NCBI GenBank assembly: GCA_035507915.1 | Contig: DATJNS010000387.1 | Location: forward strand, 1 to 33,770 | Length of the DNA stretch: 33,770 nt | Direction: 5' to 3' | Source: JACQAI01 sp035507915 | GTDB lineage: Bacteria > Pseudomonadota > Alphaproteobacteria > Elsterales > Elsteraceae | In this document: one piece after another, positions 24,609-32,903 of the stretch | Position numbering within the stretch: position 1 is the stretch's first letter | Layout of the letters: every line of letters starts with the position of its first letter | Notes under the pieces: generated by a model | The model's input: the letters and a program-made list of their open reading frames with translations, nothing else | Databases searched by the model: none | Told to the model about the DNA's origin: nothing | Made by a program: the position numbers and the translations under genes

Positions 24609-24689
24609 CGTCATCCCCGCGAAAGCGGGGATCCAGGAATGGGACGGTGTCGCAAGGCATCCTGGATGCCCGCTTTCGCGGGCATGACG
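24609..24689. repeat. Inverted pair of REP-like hairpins between hutH and the TctC-like gene
   Basis: Two 29-base units face each other: 24609-24637 and 24661-24689. Each contains a GC hairpin closed by GAAA: CCCCGCGAAAGCGGGG in the first and, reading the second in reverse, GCCCGCGAAAGCGGGC. The reverse complement of the second unit differs from the first at only two bases, and both changes are at paired stem positions, so pairing is kept. The left unit abuts the chosen ATG of the TctC-like gene and includes the alternative ATG at 24614. This looks like a BIME-type repeat, probably moved by a RAYT-like enzyme elsewhere. It may also act as a transcript stop or an mRNA stabiliser after hutH. 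Confidence 0.85.
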
Positions 24690-24709
24690 GCATTGGGTTG
24701 TTTGATGCA

Positions 24710-26269
24710 TCACCCTGACCCGCGATGTTGATCCACGCGCTCGGGATGCGACGGCAACAGGCCCGGCACGAAGCGGTGGAACGCACCGGCTTCGATCAGG
24801 CGCTGGATGGTCGCGATGTCGGGCGCAAAGTACCGGTCGTGATCATAGAACCCGACCTCGACGCGCACCAGCGCCAGCGCCTCCTGCAGGCGCGGCGCGG
24901 TGGTGAGCGGCGCGCGCAGGTCGATGCCCTGGGCGGCGGCCAAGAGCTCGATGGCGACGATCGCGGCGCTGTTGGCCGCCATGTCGGCGAGCCGGCGCGC
25001 CGCGAAGGTGCTCATGCTGACGTGGTCCTCCTGATTCGCCGAGGTCGGCAGGCTGTCGACGCTGGCGGGATGCGCGAGCGTCTTGTTCTCGCTGGCGAGC
25101 GCCGCCGCGGTGACCTGCGCCACCATGAAGCCGGAGTTGACGCCGCCATGCTCGACCAGGAACGGCGGCAGCCCGGACAGCGTCGGGTCGATCAGGAGCG
25201 CGATGCGGCGCTCCGACAGGGCGCCGATCTCGGCGACCGCGAGCGCCAGCGTGTCGGCGGCGAGCGCCACCGGCTCGCCGTGGAAATTGCCGCCCGACAG
25301 CACCTCGTCGGCGTCGGCGAAGATCAGCGGATTGTCGGTCACGCCGTTGGCCTCGATCGCGAACACGCCGGCAGCGAACCGGATGTGGTCGAGGCAGGCG
25401 CCCATCACCTGGGGCTGGCAGCGCAGGCTGTAGGGATCCTGCACGCGCGGGTCGTTCTCCAGATGCGAGCGCCGGATCGCGCTGTCGGCGAGCAGCCCGG
25501 CGTAGCGCGTGGCGACGTCGCGCTGACCGGCATGGCCGCGCAAGGCGTGAATGCGGGGATCGAAGGGCGTGTCGCTGCCGGCCGCGGCGTCGACCGACAG
25601 GCTGCCGGCGACCAGCGCGGCGGCGAACAGGTCCTCGATCGCGAACAGCCCGACGAGCGCGAGCGCGGTCGACACCTGGGTGCCGTTGAGCAGCGCCAGG
25701 CCCTCCTTGGGCGCCAGGGTCAGGGGCGCCAGCCCGGCGTCGCGCAAGGCGTCGGCCGCGCTTGCGATGCGGCCCGAGACCCGCACCTCGCCGATGCCGA
25801 GCAGGGTCAGCGCCAGGTGCGCGAGCGGCGCCAGGTCGCCCGAGGCTCCGACCGAGCCCTTGGCCGGGATGACGGGATGGATGCCGCGGCGGTAGAGCGC
25901 CAGCAGCAGCTCGACGATGTCCGGACGCACGCCGGAATGGCCGCGCGCCAAGGTCGCGACCTTGAGCGCGAGCACCAGGCGCACCGTCGGATCGTCGAGC
26001 GCCGGGCCGGTCCCGGCGGCGTGCGACAGCACGATGTTGGTCTGCAGCTGAGCCAGCGCGTCGAGCGGGATGCGCGTCTGCGCCAGACGCCCGAAGCCGG
26101 TGTTGATGCCGTAGGCCGGCTTGCCCGCCGCGACGATGCGCTCGATCGCCCGCGCCGACGCGGCGATCGGCGCGCGGCTCGACGGCGCCAAGGCGATCGG
26201 CGCGGCGTCCCGCGCGATCGCGCGCAGATCGGCCAGGGTCAGCGGCGCGCCGCCGATCTCGATCGTCAT
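24710..26269 (-). CDS. hutH: Histidine ammonia-lyase HutH
   Basis: The 519-residue protein starts at ATG 26269. The Ala-Ser-Gly triad that cyclises to the MIO prosthetic group is at residues 142-144 (GSVGASGDLAPL), close to its position in characterised HutH. Other hallmarks are YGINTGFG (near 53), NIVLSHAAGTG, QDPYSLRCQPQVMG and QEDHVSMS. It is cytoplasmic and removes ammonia from histidine to give urocanate, the first step of the hut pathway. It is divergent from hutI-hutU by a 62-base spacer. The C-terminus ends beside the REP-like repeat. All active-site features are intact. Confidence 0.97.
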   Translation of the reverse strand: MTIEIGGAPLTLADLRAIARDAAPIALAPSSRAPIAASARAIERIVAAGKPAYGINTGFGRLAQTRIPLDALAQLQTNIVLSHAAGTGPALDDPTVRLVLALKVATLARGHSGVRPDIVELLLALYRRGIHPVIPAKGSVGASGDLAPLAHLALTLLGIGEVRVSGRIASAADALRDAGLAPLTLAPKEGLALLNGTQVSTALALVGLFAIEDLFAAALVAGSLSVDAAAGSDTPFDPRIHALRGHAGQRDVATRYAGLLADSAIRRSHLENDPRVQDPYSLRCQPQVMGACLDHIRFAAGVFAIEANGVTDNPLIFADADEVLSGGNFHGEPVALAADTLALAVAEIGALSERRIALLIDPTLSGLPPFLVEHGGVNSGFMVAQVTAAALASENKTLAHPASVDSLPTSANQEDHVSMSTFAARRLADMAANSAAIVAIELLAAAQGIDLRAPLTTAPRLQEALALVRVEVGFYDHDRYFAPDIATIQRLIEAGAFHRFVPGLLPSHPERVDQHRGSG

Positions 26270-26272
26270 GGC

Positions 26273-26326
26273 GCGATGCTACATCGCCCGCGGACGCTTG
26301 GCAGCCCTGGGCGTCGCGCCCACAAT
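26273..26326. promoter_or_regulatory. Divergent hutH / hutI-hutU control region with a palindrome and a candidate hutI promoter
   Basis: A perfect inverted repeat GCGATG-CTA-CATCGC spans 26273-26287 right before hutH and could be an operator or part of the hutH 5' leader. For hutI, TTGGCA (26298-26303) and CACAAT (26321-26326) are 17 bases apart, a good sigma-70 geometry. The -10 ends only 5 bases before the hutI ATG and no ribosome site is visible there, which suggests a leaderless or nearly leaderless transcript. Inference only. Confidence 0.4.
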
Positions 26327-26331
26327 GGCGC

Positions 26332-27552
26332 ATGAGTGAAACCCGACGCGTCGACGTGCTGTGGCGCGGTGCCCGGCTCGCCACCATGGTGGCGGGCGGC
26401 GCGCCGTTCGGCTGGATCGAGGACGGCGCGCTGGCGGCGCGCGACGGGCGCATCGCCTGGGTCGGGCCGGCGTCGGCGCTGCCGGCCGGTCTGGCGGCCG
26501 ACGCGACGATCGACGTCGCGGGGCGCCTGATCACGCCCGGCTTGATCGACTGCCATACGCACTTGGTGTTCGCCGGCGATCGCGCGCGCGAGTTCGAGCT
26601 ACGGCTCGAGGGCGCCAGCTACGAGGACATCGCGCGCGCCGGCGGCGGCATCGCGTCGACCGTGCGGCTGACCCGCGCGGCCGGCGAGGACGCGCTGGTC
26701 GCGAGCGCCCTGCCGCGGCTCGATGCGCTGATCGCCGACGGCGTGACGACCATCGAGATCAAGTCCGGCTACGGGCTCGATCGCGAGACGGAGATCAAGA
26801 TGCTGCGCGCCGCGCGCCGGCTTGGCGAGGCGCGGCCCGTCACGGTCAAGACGACGTTTCTCGGCGCCCACGCGCTGCCGCCCGAGTTCGCCGGCCGGCC
26901 CGACGCCTATATCGAGACGGTGTGCGACGACATGCTCCCGGCGGCCGCCGCGGCCGGACTGGTCGACGCGGTCGACGGTTTCGTCGAGGCGATCGCCTTC
27001 ACGGCCGACCAGGTCCGACGCGTGTTCGCGACCGCACGCCGTCTCGGCTTGCCCGTGAAGCTGCACGCCGAGCAACGCACGACCTGCGGCGGCGCGGCGC
27101 TCGCCGCCGCGTTCGGCGCGCTGTCGGCGGATCATCTCGAATATGCGGACGAAGCCGGGGTCGCGGCGCTGGCGCGCGCCGGCACGGTCGCGGTGCTGCT
27201 GCCCGGCGCGTTCTACTTCCTGCGCGAGAGCCATCCGCCACCGGTCGAGCTCTTGCGTCGCCATGGCGTGCCGATCGCGATCGCGACCGACTGCAACCCG
27301 GGCTCCTCGCCGCTCTCCTCGTTGCTGCTCGCGCTCAACATGGCGTGCACCCTGTTCCGCCTGACGCCCGAGGAGGCGCTGGCCGGCGTGACGCGCCACG
27401 CGGCGCGCGCGCTGGGCCTCGCGCCGGAGACCGGCACGCTCGAGCCCGGCAAGTGGTGCGACCTGTGCATCTGGGACGTCGAGCGGCCGGCCGAGCTTGC
27501 CTATCGCATGGGTTTCAACCCGCTCTACCGGCGGATCTGGAGGGGACGATGA
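26332..27552 (+). CDS. hutI: Imidazolonepropionase HutI
   Basis: The 406-residue protein is an amidohydrolase-fold zinc or iron enzyme. The metal ligands are visible: His75 and His77 in DCHTHLVFAG, a His near residue 245 in HAEQRTT, and Asp320 in TDCNPGSS. Other family marks are FELRLEGASYEDIARAGGGI, IEIKSGYGLD and SADHLEY. It is cytoplasmic and opens imidazolone-5-propionate to N-formimino-glutamate, the third hut step. The stop overlaps the hutU start by four bases (ATGA), so the two are translationally coupled. No good ribosome site precedes this start. Length and all catalytic residues are normal. Confidence 0.97.
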   Translation: MSETRRVDVLWRGARLATMVAGGAPFGWIEDGALAARDGRIAWVGPASALPAGLAADATIDVAGRLITPGLIDCHTHLVFAGDRAREFELRLEGASYEDIARAGGGIASTVRLTRAAGEDALVASALPRLDALIADGVTTIEIKSGYGLDRETEIKMLRAARRLGEARPVTVKTTFLGAHALPPEFAGRPDAYIETVCDDMLPAAAAAGLVDAVDGFVEAIAFTADQVRRVFATARRLGLPVKLHAEQRTTCGGAALAAAFGALSADHLEYADEAGVAALARAGTVAVLLPGAFYFLRESHPPPVELLRRHGVPIAIATDCNPGSSPLSSLLLALNMACTLFRLTPEEALAGVTRHAARALGLAPETGTLEPGKWCDLCIWDVERPAELAYRMGFNPLYRRIWRGR

Positions 27553-29225
27553 GTACCGACCGTCGGCTCGACAACCAGCGCGTGGTGCGCGCGCCGCACG
27601 GCACGGCGCTCAGCGCCAGGAGCTGGCTCACCGAGGCGCCGCTCCGCATGCTGATGAACAATCTCGATCCGGAGGTCGCCGAGAAGCCGCATGAGCTCGT
27701 CGTGTATGGCGGCATCGGCCGGGCGGCGCGCGACTGGGACAGTTTCGATCGCATCGTCGCGTCTCTGCGGACGCTCGAAGGCGACGAGACCTTGCTCGTG
27801 CAGTCCGGCAAACCGGTCGGCGTGTTTCGCACGCATGCCGACGCGCCGCGCGTGCTGATCGCCAACTCCAACCTGGTGCCGCATTGGGCCACCCTCGACC
27901 ATTTCGACGAGCTCGACCGCAAGGGTCTGATGATGTTCGGCCAGATGACTGCCGGCTCGTGGATCTATATCGGCAGCCAGGGCATCGTGCAGGGCACCTA
28001 CGAGACCTTCGCCGAGATCGGACGGCGGCATTTCGGCGGCAGCCTCGCGGGCCGCTGGATCCTGACCGCCGGACTGGGCGGCATGGGCGGCGCGCAACCG
28101 CTCGCCGCGACCATGGCGGGCGCGTCGCTGCTCGCCGTCGAGTGCCGGCCTTCGCGCATCGAGATGCGGCTCAAGACGCGCTACCTCGACACCAAGGCCG
28201 ACACGCTCGACGAGGCGCTCGCCATGATGGAGCGCTCGTGCCGCGAGAAGCAGCCGCTGTCGGTCGGGCTCTTGGGGAATGCCGCCGAGATCTTTCCCGA
28301 GCTGGTGCGGCGCGGCGTGCATCCCGACGTGGTGACCGACCAGACCTCGGCGCACGACCCGATCCACGGCTATTTGCCGGCCGGCTGGAACCTGGCCGAC
28401 TGGGATGCGCGCCAGGAGAGCGACCCCAAGGCGGTCGAGCGCGCCGCCAAGCGCTCGATGGCGACCCACGTGCGCGCCATGCTGGACTTCCACCACCGCG
28501 GCGTGCCGACGCTCGACTACGGCAACAACATCCGCCAGATGGCGCGCGACGAGGGCGTCGCCGACGCGTTCGATTTCCCGGGCTTCGTGCCGGCCTACAT
28601 CCGGCCGCTGTTCTGCCGCGGCGTCGGCCCGTTCCGCTGGGCCGCGCTGTCGGGCGACCCGGAGGACATCTACCGCACCGACGAGGCGGTGAAGCGCCTG
28701 ATGCCCGACGACGCGCACCTGCACCACTGGCTCGACATGGCGCGGCGGCGCATCGCCTTCCAGGGCCTGCCGGCGCGCATCTGCTGGGTCGGGCTGGGCG
28801 ACCGCCACCGGCTCGGCCTGGCGTTCAACCAGATGGTCGCCCGCGGCGAGCTCAAGGCGCCGATCGTGATCGGCCGCGATCATCTCGACTCGGGCTCGGT
28901 CGCCAGCCCCAACCGCGAGACCGAAGCCATGCGCGACGGCTCCGACGCGGTATCGGACTGGCCGCTGCTCAACGCGCTCCTCAACTGCGCGTCGGGCGCG
29001 ACCTGGGTGTCGATCCATCACGGCGGCGGGGTCGGCATCGGCTATTCGCAGCATGCCGGCATGGTGATCGTGTGCGACGGCACCGCCGAGGCGGCGCGGC
29101 GCATCGAGCGCGTGCTGTGGAACGATCCGGCGAGCGGCGTGATGCGCCACGCCGACGCCGGCTACGAGGACGCGCTGGCCTGCGCCCGCGCGCACCACCT
29201 CAAGCTACCGTCGCTGGGGCCGTAA
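27549..29225 (+). CDS. hutU: Urocanate hydratase HutU
   Basis: The ATG at 27549 overlaps the hutI stop; the frame that runs further upstream is a shadow of hutI. The 558-residue product matches HutU length. It opens with NQRVVRAPHGTALSARSW and has LMMFGQMTAGSW, GLGGMGGAQPLAA (NAD-binding loop), HDPIHGY and YGNNIRQMA. Cys412 in ARICWVGLG corresponds to the active-site Cys of characterised urocanases. It uses NAD+ as an electrophile to hydrate urocanate to imidazolone-5-propionate. With hutH and hutI it covers histidine to formiminoglutamate. The last step gene (hutG, or hutF) is not visible nearby. Confidence 0.97.
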   Translation: MSTDRRLDNQRVVRAPHGTALSARSWLTEAPLRMLMNNLDPEVAEKPHELVVYGGIGRAARDWDSFDRIVASLRTLEGDETLLVQSGKPVGVFRTHADAPRVLIANSNLVPHWATLDHFDELDRKGLMMFGQMTAGSWIYIGSQGIVQGTYETFAEIGRRHFGGSLAGRWILTAGLGGMGGAQPLAATMAGASLLAVECRPSRIEMRLKTRYLDTKADTLDEALAMMERSCREKQPLSVGLLGNAAEIFPELVRRGVHPDVVTDQTSAHDPIHGYLPAGWNLADWDARQESDPKAVERAAKRSMATHVRAMLDFHHRGVPTLDYGNNIRQMARDEGVADAFDFPGFVPAYIRPLFCRGVGPFRWAALSGDPEDIYRTDEAVKRLMPDDAHLHHWLDMARRRIAFQGLPARICWVGLGDRHRLGLAFNQMVARGELKAPIVIGRDHLDSGSVASPNRETEAMRDGSDAVSDWPLLNALLNCASGATWVSIHHGGGVGIGYSQHAGMVIVCDGTAEAARRIERVLWNDPASGVMRHADAGYEDALACARAHHLKLPSLGP

Positions 29226-29227
29226 CC

Positions 29228-29569
29228 CTAGAGGATCTTCAGCACCGCCTCGGGCGGACGGCCGAGCGCCGCCTTGTCGCCGTTCACCACGATCGGGCGC
29301 TCGATCACGATCGGATGCTTGACCATGGCGGCGATCAGCTTGTCCTCGGCGAGCTTCGCGGGGTCGATGCCGGCCTCGGCGGCTTCCTTCTTGCGCACGA
29401 GTTGGGCCGGCTTGAGCCCGAGCTGGTTCAAGAGCCGCTTCAAGGTGGCGGCGTCGGGTGGCGTCTTCAGATACTCGACGATCCGCGGCGCAATGCCGCG
29501 CGCTTCGAGCAGCGCCAGGGTCTGGCGCGACTTGCCGCACCGCGGGTTGTGATAGATCGTCACCGTCAT
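29228..29569 (-). CDS. arsC: ArsC-family arsenate reductase (glutaredoxin-dependent type)
   Basis: The 113-residue protein begins at 29569 behind GGGAGG. It has the thioredoxin-fold ArsC layout: YHNPRCGKSRQTL with the catalytic Cys11, LKTPPDAATLKRLL, and MVKHPIVIERPIVVNGDKAALGRPPEAVL with conserved arginines. Classical members reduce arsenate with glutathione and glutaredoxin in the cytoplasm. No arsR, arsB or acr3 gene is next to it, so it may instead be one of the stand-alone YffB/Spx-like relatives of unknown role. It converges on hutU with 2 bases between stops and is divergent from the amino acid transporter operon. The family is secure; the substrate is less so. Confidence 0.88.
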   Translation of the reverse strand: MTVTIYHNPRCGKSRQTLALLEARGIAPRIVEYLKTPPDAATLKRLLNQLGLKPAQLVRKKEAAEAGIDPAKLAEDKLIAAMVKHPIVIERPIVVNGDKAALGRPPEAVLKIL

Positions 29570-29614
29570 GCTGCCTCCCGGCCGGCGGCCCTAGAGCAAT
29601 GGGTCACCGGCCTT

Positions 29615-29620
29615 TATACT
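29615..29620 (+). promoter_or_regulatory. Candidate -10 box for the amino acid ABC transporter operon
   Basis: TATACT in the A/T-rich patch CCTTTATACTGAAT fits a -10 box, about 60 bases before the binding-protein start. The sequence 16-18 bases upstream (around CTAGAGCA) is a poor -35 box, so activation by a regulator is possible. The opposite arsC gene starts 46 bases away. Confidence 0.35.
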
Positions 29621-29679
29621 GAATGGGGGGCGGCGTCGCCTCGCGAATCACGCGGGCAAGGCAACGGGGGAGAACGCGA

Positions 29680-30507
29680 ATGCGGCGAGTTTTGGGGTGG
29701 GGCGTGGCGGTCGCGGTGGCGGCGGCGCTCGGGATCGGCGGCGCGGCGGCGCAGACGCTCGAGAAGATCAAGCAGCGCGGCACGCTCGTCGTCGGCGTCA
29801 AGGCCGACTACAAGCCGTTCGGCTTCCGCGATCCGAGCGGCAAGATCATCGGGCTCGAGCCCGACCTCGCCCAGGAGGTCGCCGACACGCTCGGGGTCAA
29901 GCTCCAGCTCGAGCCGGTGATCTCGTCCAACCGCATGCAGTTCCTGCAGCAAGGCAAGATCGACCTCATGATCGCGACCATGAACGACAAGCCGGACCGG
30001 CGCGAGGTCGTCGGCATCATCGAGCCGTCCTACTACGCGTCGGGCGTCAACGTGCTCGCGCCGAAGAAAGCCGGCTTCAAGCAGTGGGAGCAGCTCAAGG
30101 GCAAGCCCGTGTGCGCGATCCAGGGCGCCTGGTACAACAAGCCGCTCGCCGAGAAGTACGGCATCGAGATCGTCGCCTTCAAGGGCACGGCGGAGGCGCA
30201 GACCGCGCTGGTGCAGGGCAACTGCGTCGCCTTCACCTACGACGACACCTCGTTCCCCGCGCTGCTCGAGGACAAGGCGAAATGGGGCGACTACGAGATG
30301 CCGCTGCCCAGCATCATGCCCGATCCGTGGGGCCTCGCGGTGCCGCTGCCCGAGCGCAACAAGGAGTTCGGCCGGTTCATGAGCGGCATGGTCTACGAGT
30401 GGCATCGCTCCGGGAAGCTGATCGCCCTCGAGAAGAAGTGGGGGCTGCAGCCGTCGCCGTTCCTCGAGGACATGCACAAGCGGTGCGCCAGCCTGGAGCT
30501 CCACTGA
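29680..30507 (+). CDS. Polar amino acid ABC transporter, periplasmic binding protein
   Basis: The longer frame begins upstream, but ATG 29680 gives MRRVLGWGVAVAVAAALG with a classic Sec signal and has ACGGGGGAG about 8 bases before it. The mature 275-residue protein is a family 3 solute-binding protein: LEKIKQRGTLVVGVKADYKPFGFRDPSGKI, GLEPDLAQEVAD and a C-terminal KGTAEAQTALVQGNCVAFTYDD. Gene order with two permeases and an ATPase is that of polar amino acid importers (histidine, glutamine, glutamate/aspartate). Being next to hut genes makes histidine or a related compound attractive, but nothing in the sequence fixes the ligand. A signal peptide without a lipobox suggests a soluble protein. 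Confidence 0.93.
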   Translation: MRRVLGWGVAVAVAAALGIGGAAAQTLEKIKQRGTLVVGVKADYKPFGFRDPSGKIIGLEPDLAQEVADTLGVKLQLEPVISSNRMQFLQQGKIDLMIATMNDKPDRREVVGIIEPSYYASGVNVLAPKKAGFKQWEQLKGKPVCAIQGAWYNKPLAEKYGIEIVAFKGTAEAQTALVQGNCVAFTYDDTSFPALLEDKAKWGDYEMPLPSIMPDPWGLAVPLPERNKEFGRFMSGMVYEWHRSGKLIALEKKWGLQPSPFLEDMHKRCASLELH

Positions 30508-30528
30508 CCCGCGCCCATCGCGTGGTCT

Positions 30529-30542
30529 GACGGTCCGCCGTC
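30529..30542 (+). promoter_or_regulatory. Short stem-loop between the binding protein and the first permease gene
   Basis: GACGG (30529-30533) and CCGTC (30538-30542) form a 5-base GC stem with a TCCG loop, in the 41-base gap after the binding-protein stop. Such elements often let the binding protein be made in excess of the permeases. It is short and lacks a T-run, so it is a modest candidate. Confidence 0.3.
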
Positions 30543-30548
30543 CGCCCG

Positions 30549-31292
30549 ATGGACGCGGTGTGGGATTGGTTCCGGTGGCTGCACACGGCCACCGGGATCA
30601 ACCTGACGATCTTCTATGACGCGTTCGACCGGCAGCGCTTCGCCTGGGGCTTCCTGACGTCGCTGCGCCTGATGGCGATCTGCCTGACGGCGAGCGTGGC
30701 GATCGGCGTCGTCGGCGCCTGGCTGCAGGGCGCGCGCTTCCGCCCCGTGCGTTGGCTGCTGCAGGGCTACATCGAGTTCTTCCGCAACACGCCGCCGCTG
30801 ATCCAGCTCTATTTCTTCTATTTCGCGCTCGGCTCGTTGCTGTCGATGGCGACGCCGACCGGCATCCGGGTCCCGCTGGTCGGCAACTTCACCTGGGCGG
30901 CGGTCGGCCTGTCGCTCTATGCCGGCGCGTTCAACATCGAGATCTTCCGCTCCGGCATTGAGGCGGTGCCGCGCACCACGATCGAGGCCGCCGAGGCGCT
31001 CGGCTACACGCGGCTCAGGGCCTACGTCCACATCGTGCTGCCGCTCGCCTTTCGCATCAGCCTGCCGGCGCTCAACAACAATCTCGTCAACCTGATCAAG
31101 ACGACGACGATCGCCTACGCCATCGCGGTGCCCGAGATGCTCTACGTCGCCAACCAGATCTGGTCCGACGAGATCAACGTGCCCGAGATGATGAACGTGC
31201 TCCTGCTCGTTTACGTCGCGCTGGTCGGCCTGCTCGTGCACGTGATGGGGCGCTGGGAGCGCGCCATGCGGATTCCGGGCTACAGCATATGA
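30549..31292 (+). CDS. Polar amino acid ABC transporter permease, first subunit
   Basis: The 247-residue protein has about five membrane helices and the HisM/GlnP-type core. The conserved EAA loop reads EAAEALGYTRLRAYVHIVLPLAF, the segment that contacts the ATPase. The N-terminal part (GFLTSLRLMAICLTASVAIGVV, then FFRNTPPLIQLYFFYFALG) is typical. It starts 41 bases after the binding protein and overlaps the second permease by four bases (ATGA). It should pair with that permease as a heterodimer in the inner membrane. Confidence 0.93.
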   Translation: MDAVWDWFRWLHTATGINLTIFYDAFDRQRFAWGFLTSLRLMAICLTASVAIGVVGAWLQGARFRPVRWLLQGYIEFFRNTPPLIQLYFFYFALGSLLSMATPTGIRVPLVGNFTWAAVGLSLYAGAFNIEIFRSGIEAVPRTTIEAAEALGYTRLRAYVHIVLPLAFRISLPALNNNLVNLIKTTTIAYAIAVPEMLYVANQIWSDEINVPEMMNVLLLVYVALVGLLVHVMGRWERAMRIPGYSI

Positions 31293-32137
31293 GCCGCTGG
31301 GTCGCGGACCGCACCGACCTTCCGGTCCTGCTGCCGGCGCGGCGGCCCCGGCGGCCGGCCGCGCCGCGCTGGCTCGGTGCGCGGTCCGGGCTGGTGCTGG
31401 CGACGGTCCTGATCGCGGCCGTCGGCATCGGCGAGGCGGAGGCCGGGCCGGGCGATCCCTCGGTGATCGCGACCCTGCTCAAGTGGACGCCGCTGCTCGC
31501 GCAAGGCTTCGGCCTCAACGTGCTGATGAGCGTCCTCGCCATGGCGGCGGGCACCGCGGCCGGCACGCTGCTGGGGCTCGGCCTGATCTCGCTTCAGTCG
31601 AGTGTGCGCGGGTCGGCGGGCTTCGCGACCCAGATCTTCCGCAACGCGCCGTGGCTCGTCATGCTGTTCTACTGCATGCTGCTGCTGCCCTTCGAGATCC
31701 GCGTCGGCGATACCGTGATTCCGCTGCCCGCCTGGATCAAGGCGACCTTCGGCCTGTCGCTGCCCGTGATGGCCAACATGGCGGAGATCGTCCGCGGCGC
31801 GGTGCAGTCGATTCCGTTCGGTCAATGGGAGTCCGCGGAGTCGCTCGCCTTCACGCGCCGGCAGACCCTGTGGATGATCATCCTGCCGCAGTGCGTGAAG
31901 CGCATGCTGCCGCCCTGGATGAATCTGTACGCCATCCTGGTGGTCGGCACGCCCTTGTGCTCGATCGTCGGCGTCAACGAAGCCATGACCTTGACCAGCG
32001 ACGCGCTCGCCGCCGAGGGCCGGCGCGAGCTCCTGATCCCGATGTATCTCTATCTGCTGCTCTGGTTCTTCCTCTACTGCTATCCGATCTCGCGCTGGAC
32101 GACCGCGCTCGAGCGGCGGTTCGCCGTCGATGGCTGA
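31289..32137 (+). CDS. Polar amino acid ABC transporter permease, second subunit
   Basis: The 282-residue protein starts in an ATGA overlap with the first permease. It has a longer, Arg/Pro-rich cytoplasmic N-terminus, then membrane helices and the EAA loop (ESAESLAFTRRQTLWMIILPQCVKRMLPP). FRNAPWLVMLFYCMLLLP and GTPLCSIVGVNEAMTLT are typical family segments. It is one of two permease subunits expected in this importer. The C-terminus overlaps the ATPase gene by 8 bases. Direction of transport is inward by family. Confidence 0.93.
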   Translation: MSRWVADRTDLPVLLPARRPRRPAAPRWLGARSGLVLATVLIAAVGIGEAEAGPGDPSVIATLLKWTPLLAQGFGLNVLMSVLAMAAGTAAGTLLGLGLISLQSSVRGSAGFATQIFRNAPWLVMLFYCMLLLPFEIRVGDTVIPLPAWIKATFGLSLPVMANMAEIVRGAVQSIPFGQWESAESLAFTRRQTLWMIILPQCVKRMLPPWMNLYAILVVGTPLCSIVGVNEAMTLTSDALAAEGRRELLIPMYLYLLLWFFLYCYPISRWTTALERRFAVDG

Positions 32138-32897
32138 GCCGATCGCCCGCGCCGCCTGGACGCCGGATCAGCCGCTGATCCGGCTGATCGACGTGCACAA
32201 GCGCTTCGCCGCGGTCGAGGTGCTGCGCGGCGTCGGCTTCGACGTCGCCAAGGGCAACGTCGTGTGCGTGATCGGCCCGTCGGGCTCGGGCAAGTCGACG
32301 CTGCTGCGCTGCATCAACGCGCTCGTGCCGATCGACCGCGGCTCGATCCTGGTCGAGGGCCAGGAGGTGCACGCTCCGAAGCTCGACAAGCTGGCGCTGC
32401 GCCGCAAGGTCGGCATGGTGTTCCAGCAATACAATCTGTTCCCGCATCGCACCGCGCTGCAGAACGTCATGATGGCGCCGATCCACGTGCTCAAGCAGGA
32501 CAAGGCCGAGGTCGAGGCGCGCGCCCGCAAGCTGATCGCCAAGGTGCGGCTCGAGGGCAAGGAGCACGCTTTTCCGGGCGAGCTGTCGGGCGGCCAGCAG
32601 CAGCGCGTCGCGATCGCGCGCTCGCTGGCGATGAATCCCGACGTCATGTTGTTCGACGAGGTCACGGCCGCGCTCGATCCGGAGACCGTCAAGGAGGTGC
32701 TGGTGACCATCCGCGAGCTCGCCGAGGAGGGCATGACGTGCGTCATCGTCACGCACGAGATGGGTTTCGCGCGCGAGGTCGCCGACCACATCTACTTCAC
32801 CGACCGCGGCGTGATCGTCGAGCACGGGCCGCCGAAGGAGTTCTTCGCCGGCGCGCGCGACCCGCGCACGCGCCAGTTCCTGAGCCAGATCCTCTAG
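32130..32897 (+). CDS. Polar amino acid ABC transporter ATP-binding protein
   Basis: The 255-residue cytoplasmic ATPase overlaps the second permease by 8 bases. Walker A GPSGSGKST is at residues 49-57, the Q-loop at MVFQQYNLFPHRT, the signature LSGGQQQRVAIARSL near 153, Walker B VMLFDEVTAALDPE just after, and the switch His in VIVTHEMGFA. These are the standard motifs of the HisP/GlnQ class. It would drive the two upstream permeases. All catalytic residues are present, so the transporter is complete and probably functional. An EamA exporter follows after 6 bases and may be transcribed together. Confidence 0.95.
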   Translation: MAEPIARAAWTPDQPLIRLIDVHKRFAAVEVLRGVGFDVAKGNVVCVIGPSGSGKSTLLRCINALVPIDRGSILVEGQEVHAPKLDKLALRRKVGMVFQQYNLFPHRTALQNVMMAPIHVLKQDKAEVEARARKLIAKVRLEGKEHAFPGELSGGQQQRVAIARSLAMNPDVMLFDEVTAALDPETVKEVLVTIRELAEEGMTCVIVTHEMGFAREVADHIYFTDRGVIVEHGPPKEFFAGARDPRTRQFLSQIL

Positions 32898-32903
32898 CCA
32901 CCG

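Noticed and set aside
24609..24713. Extended N-terminus of the TctC-like protein (WIPAFAGMT peptide)
   Set aside because: This is the well-known translation of REP-like repeats; the signal peptide begins at the later ATG.
29228..29569. Arsenic resistance operon
   Set aside because: Only an ArsC-family gene is present; no ars regulator or efflux gene is adjacent.
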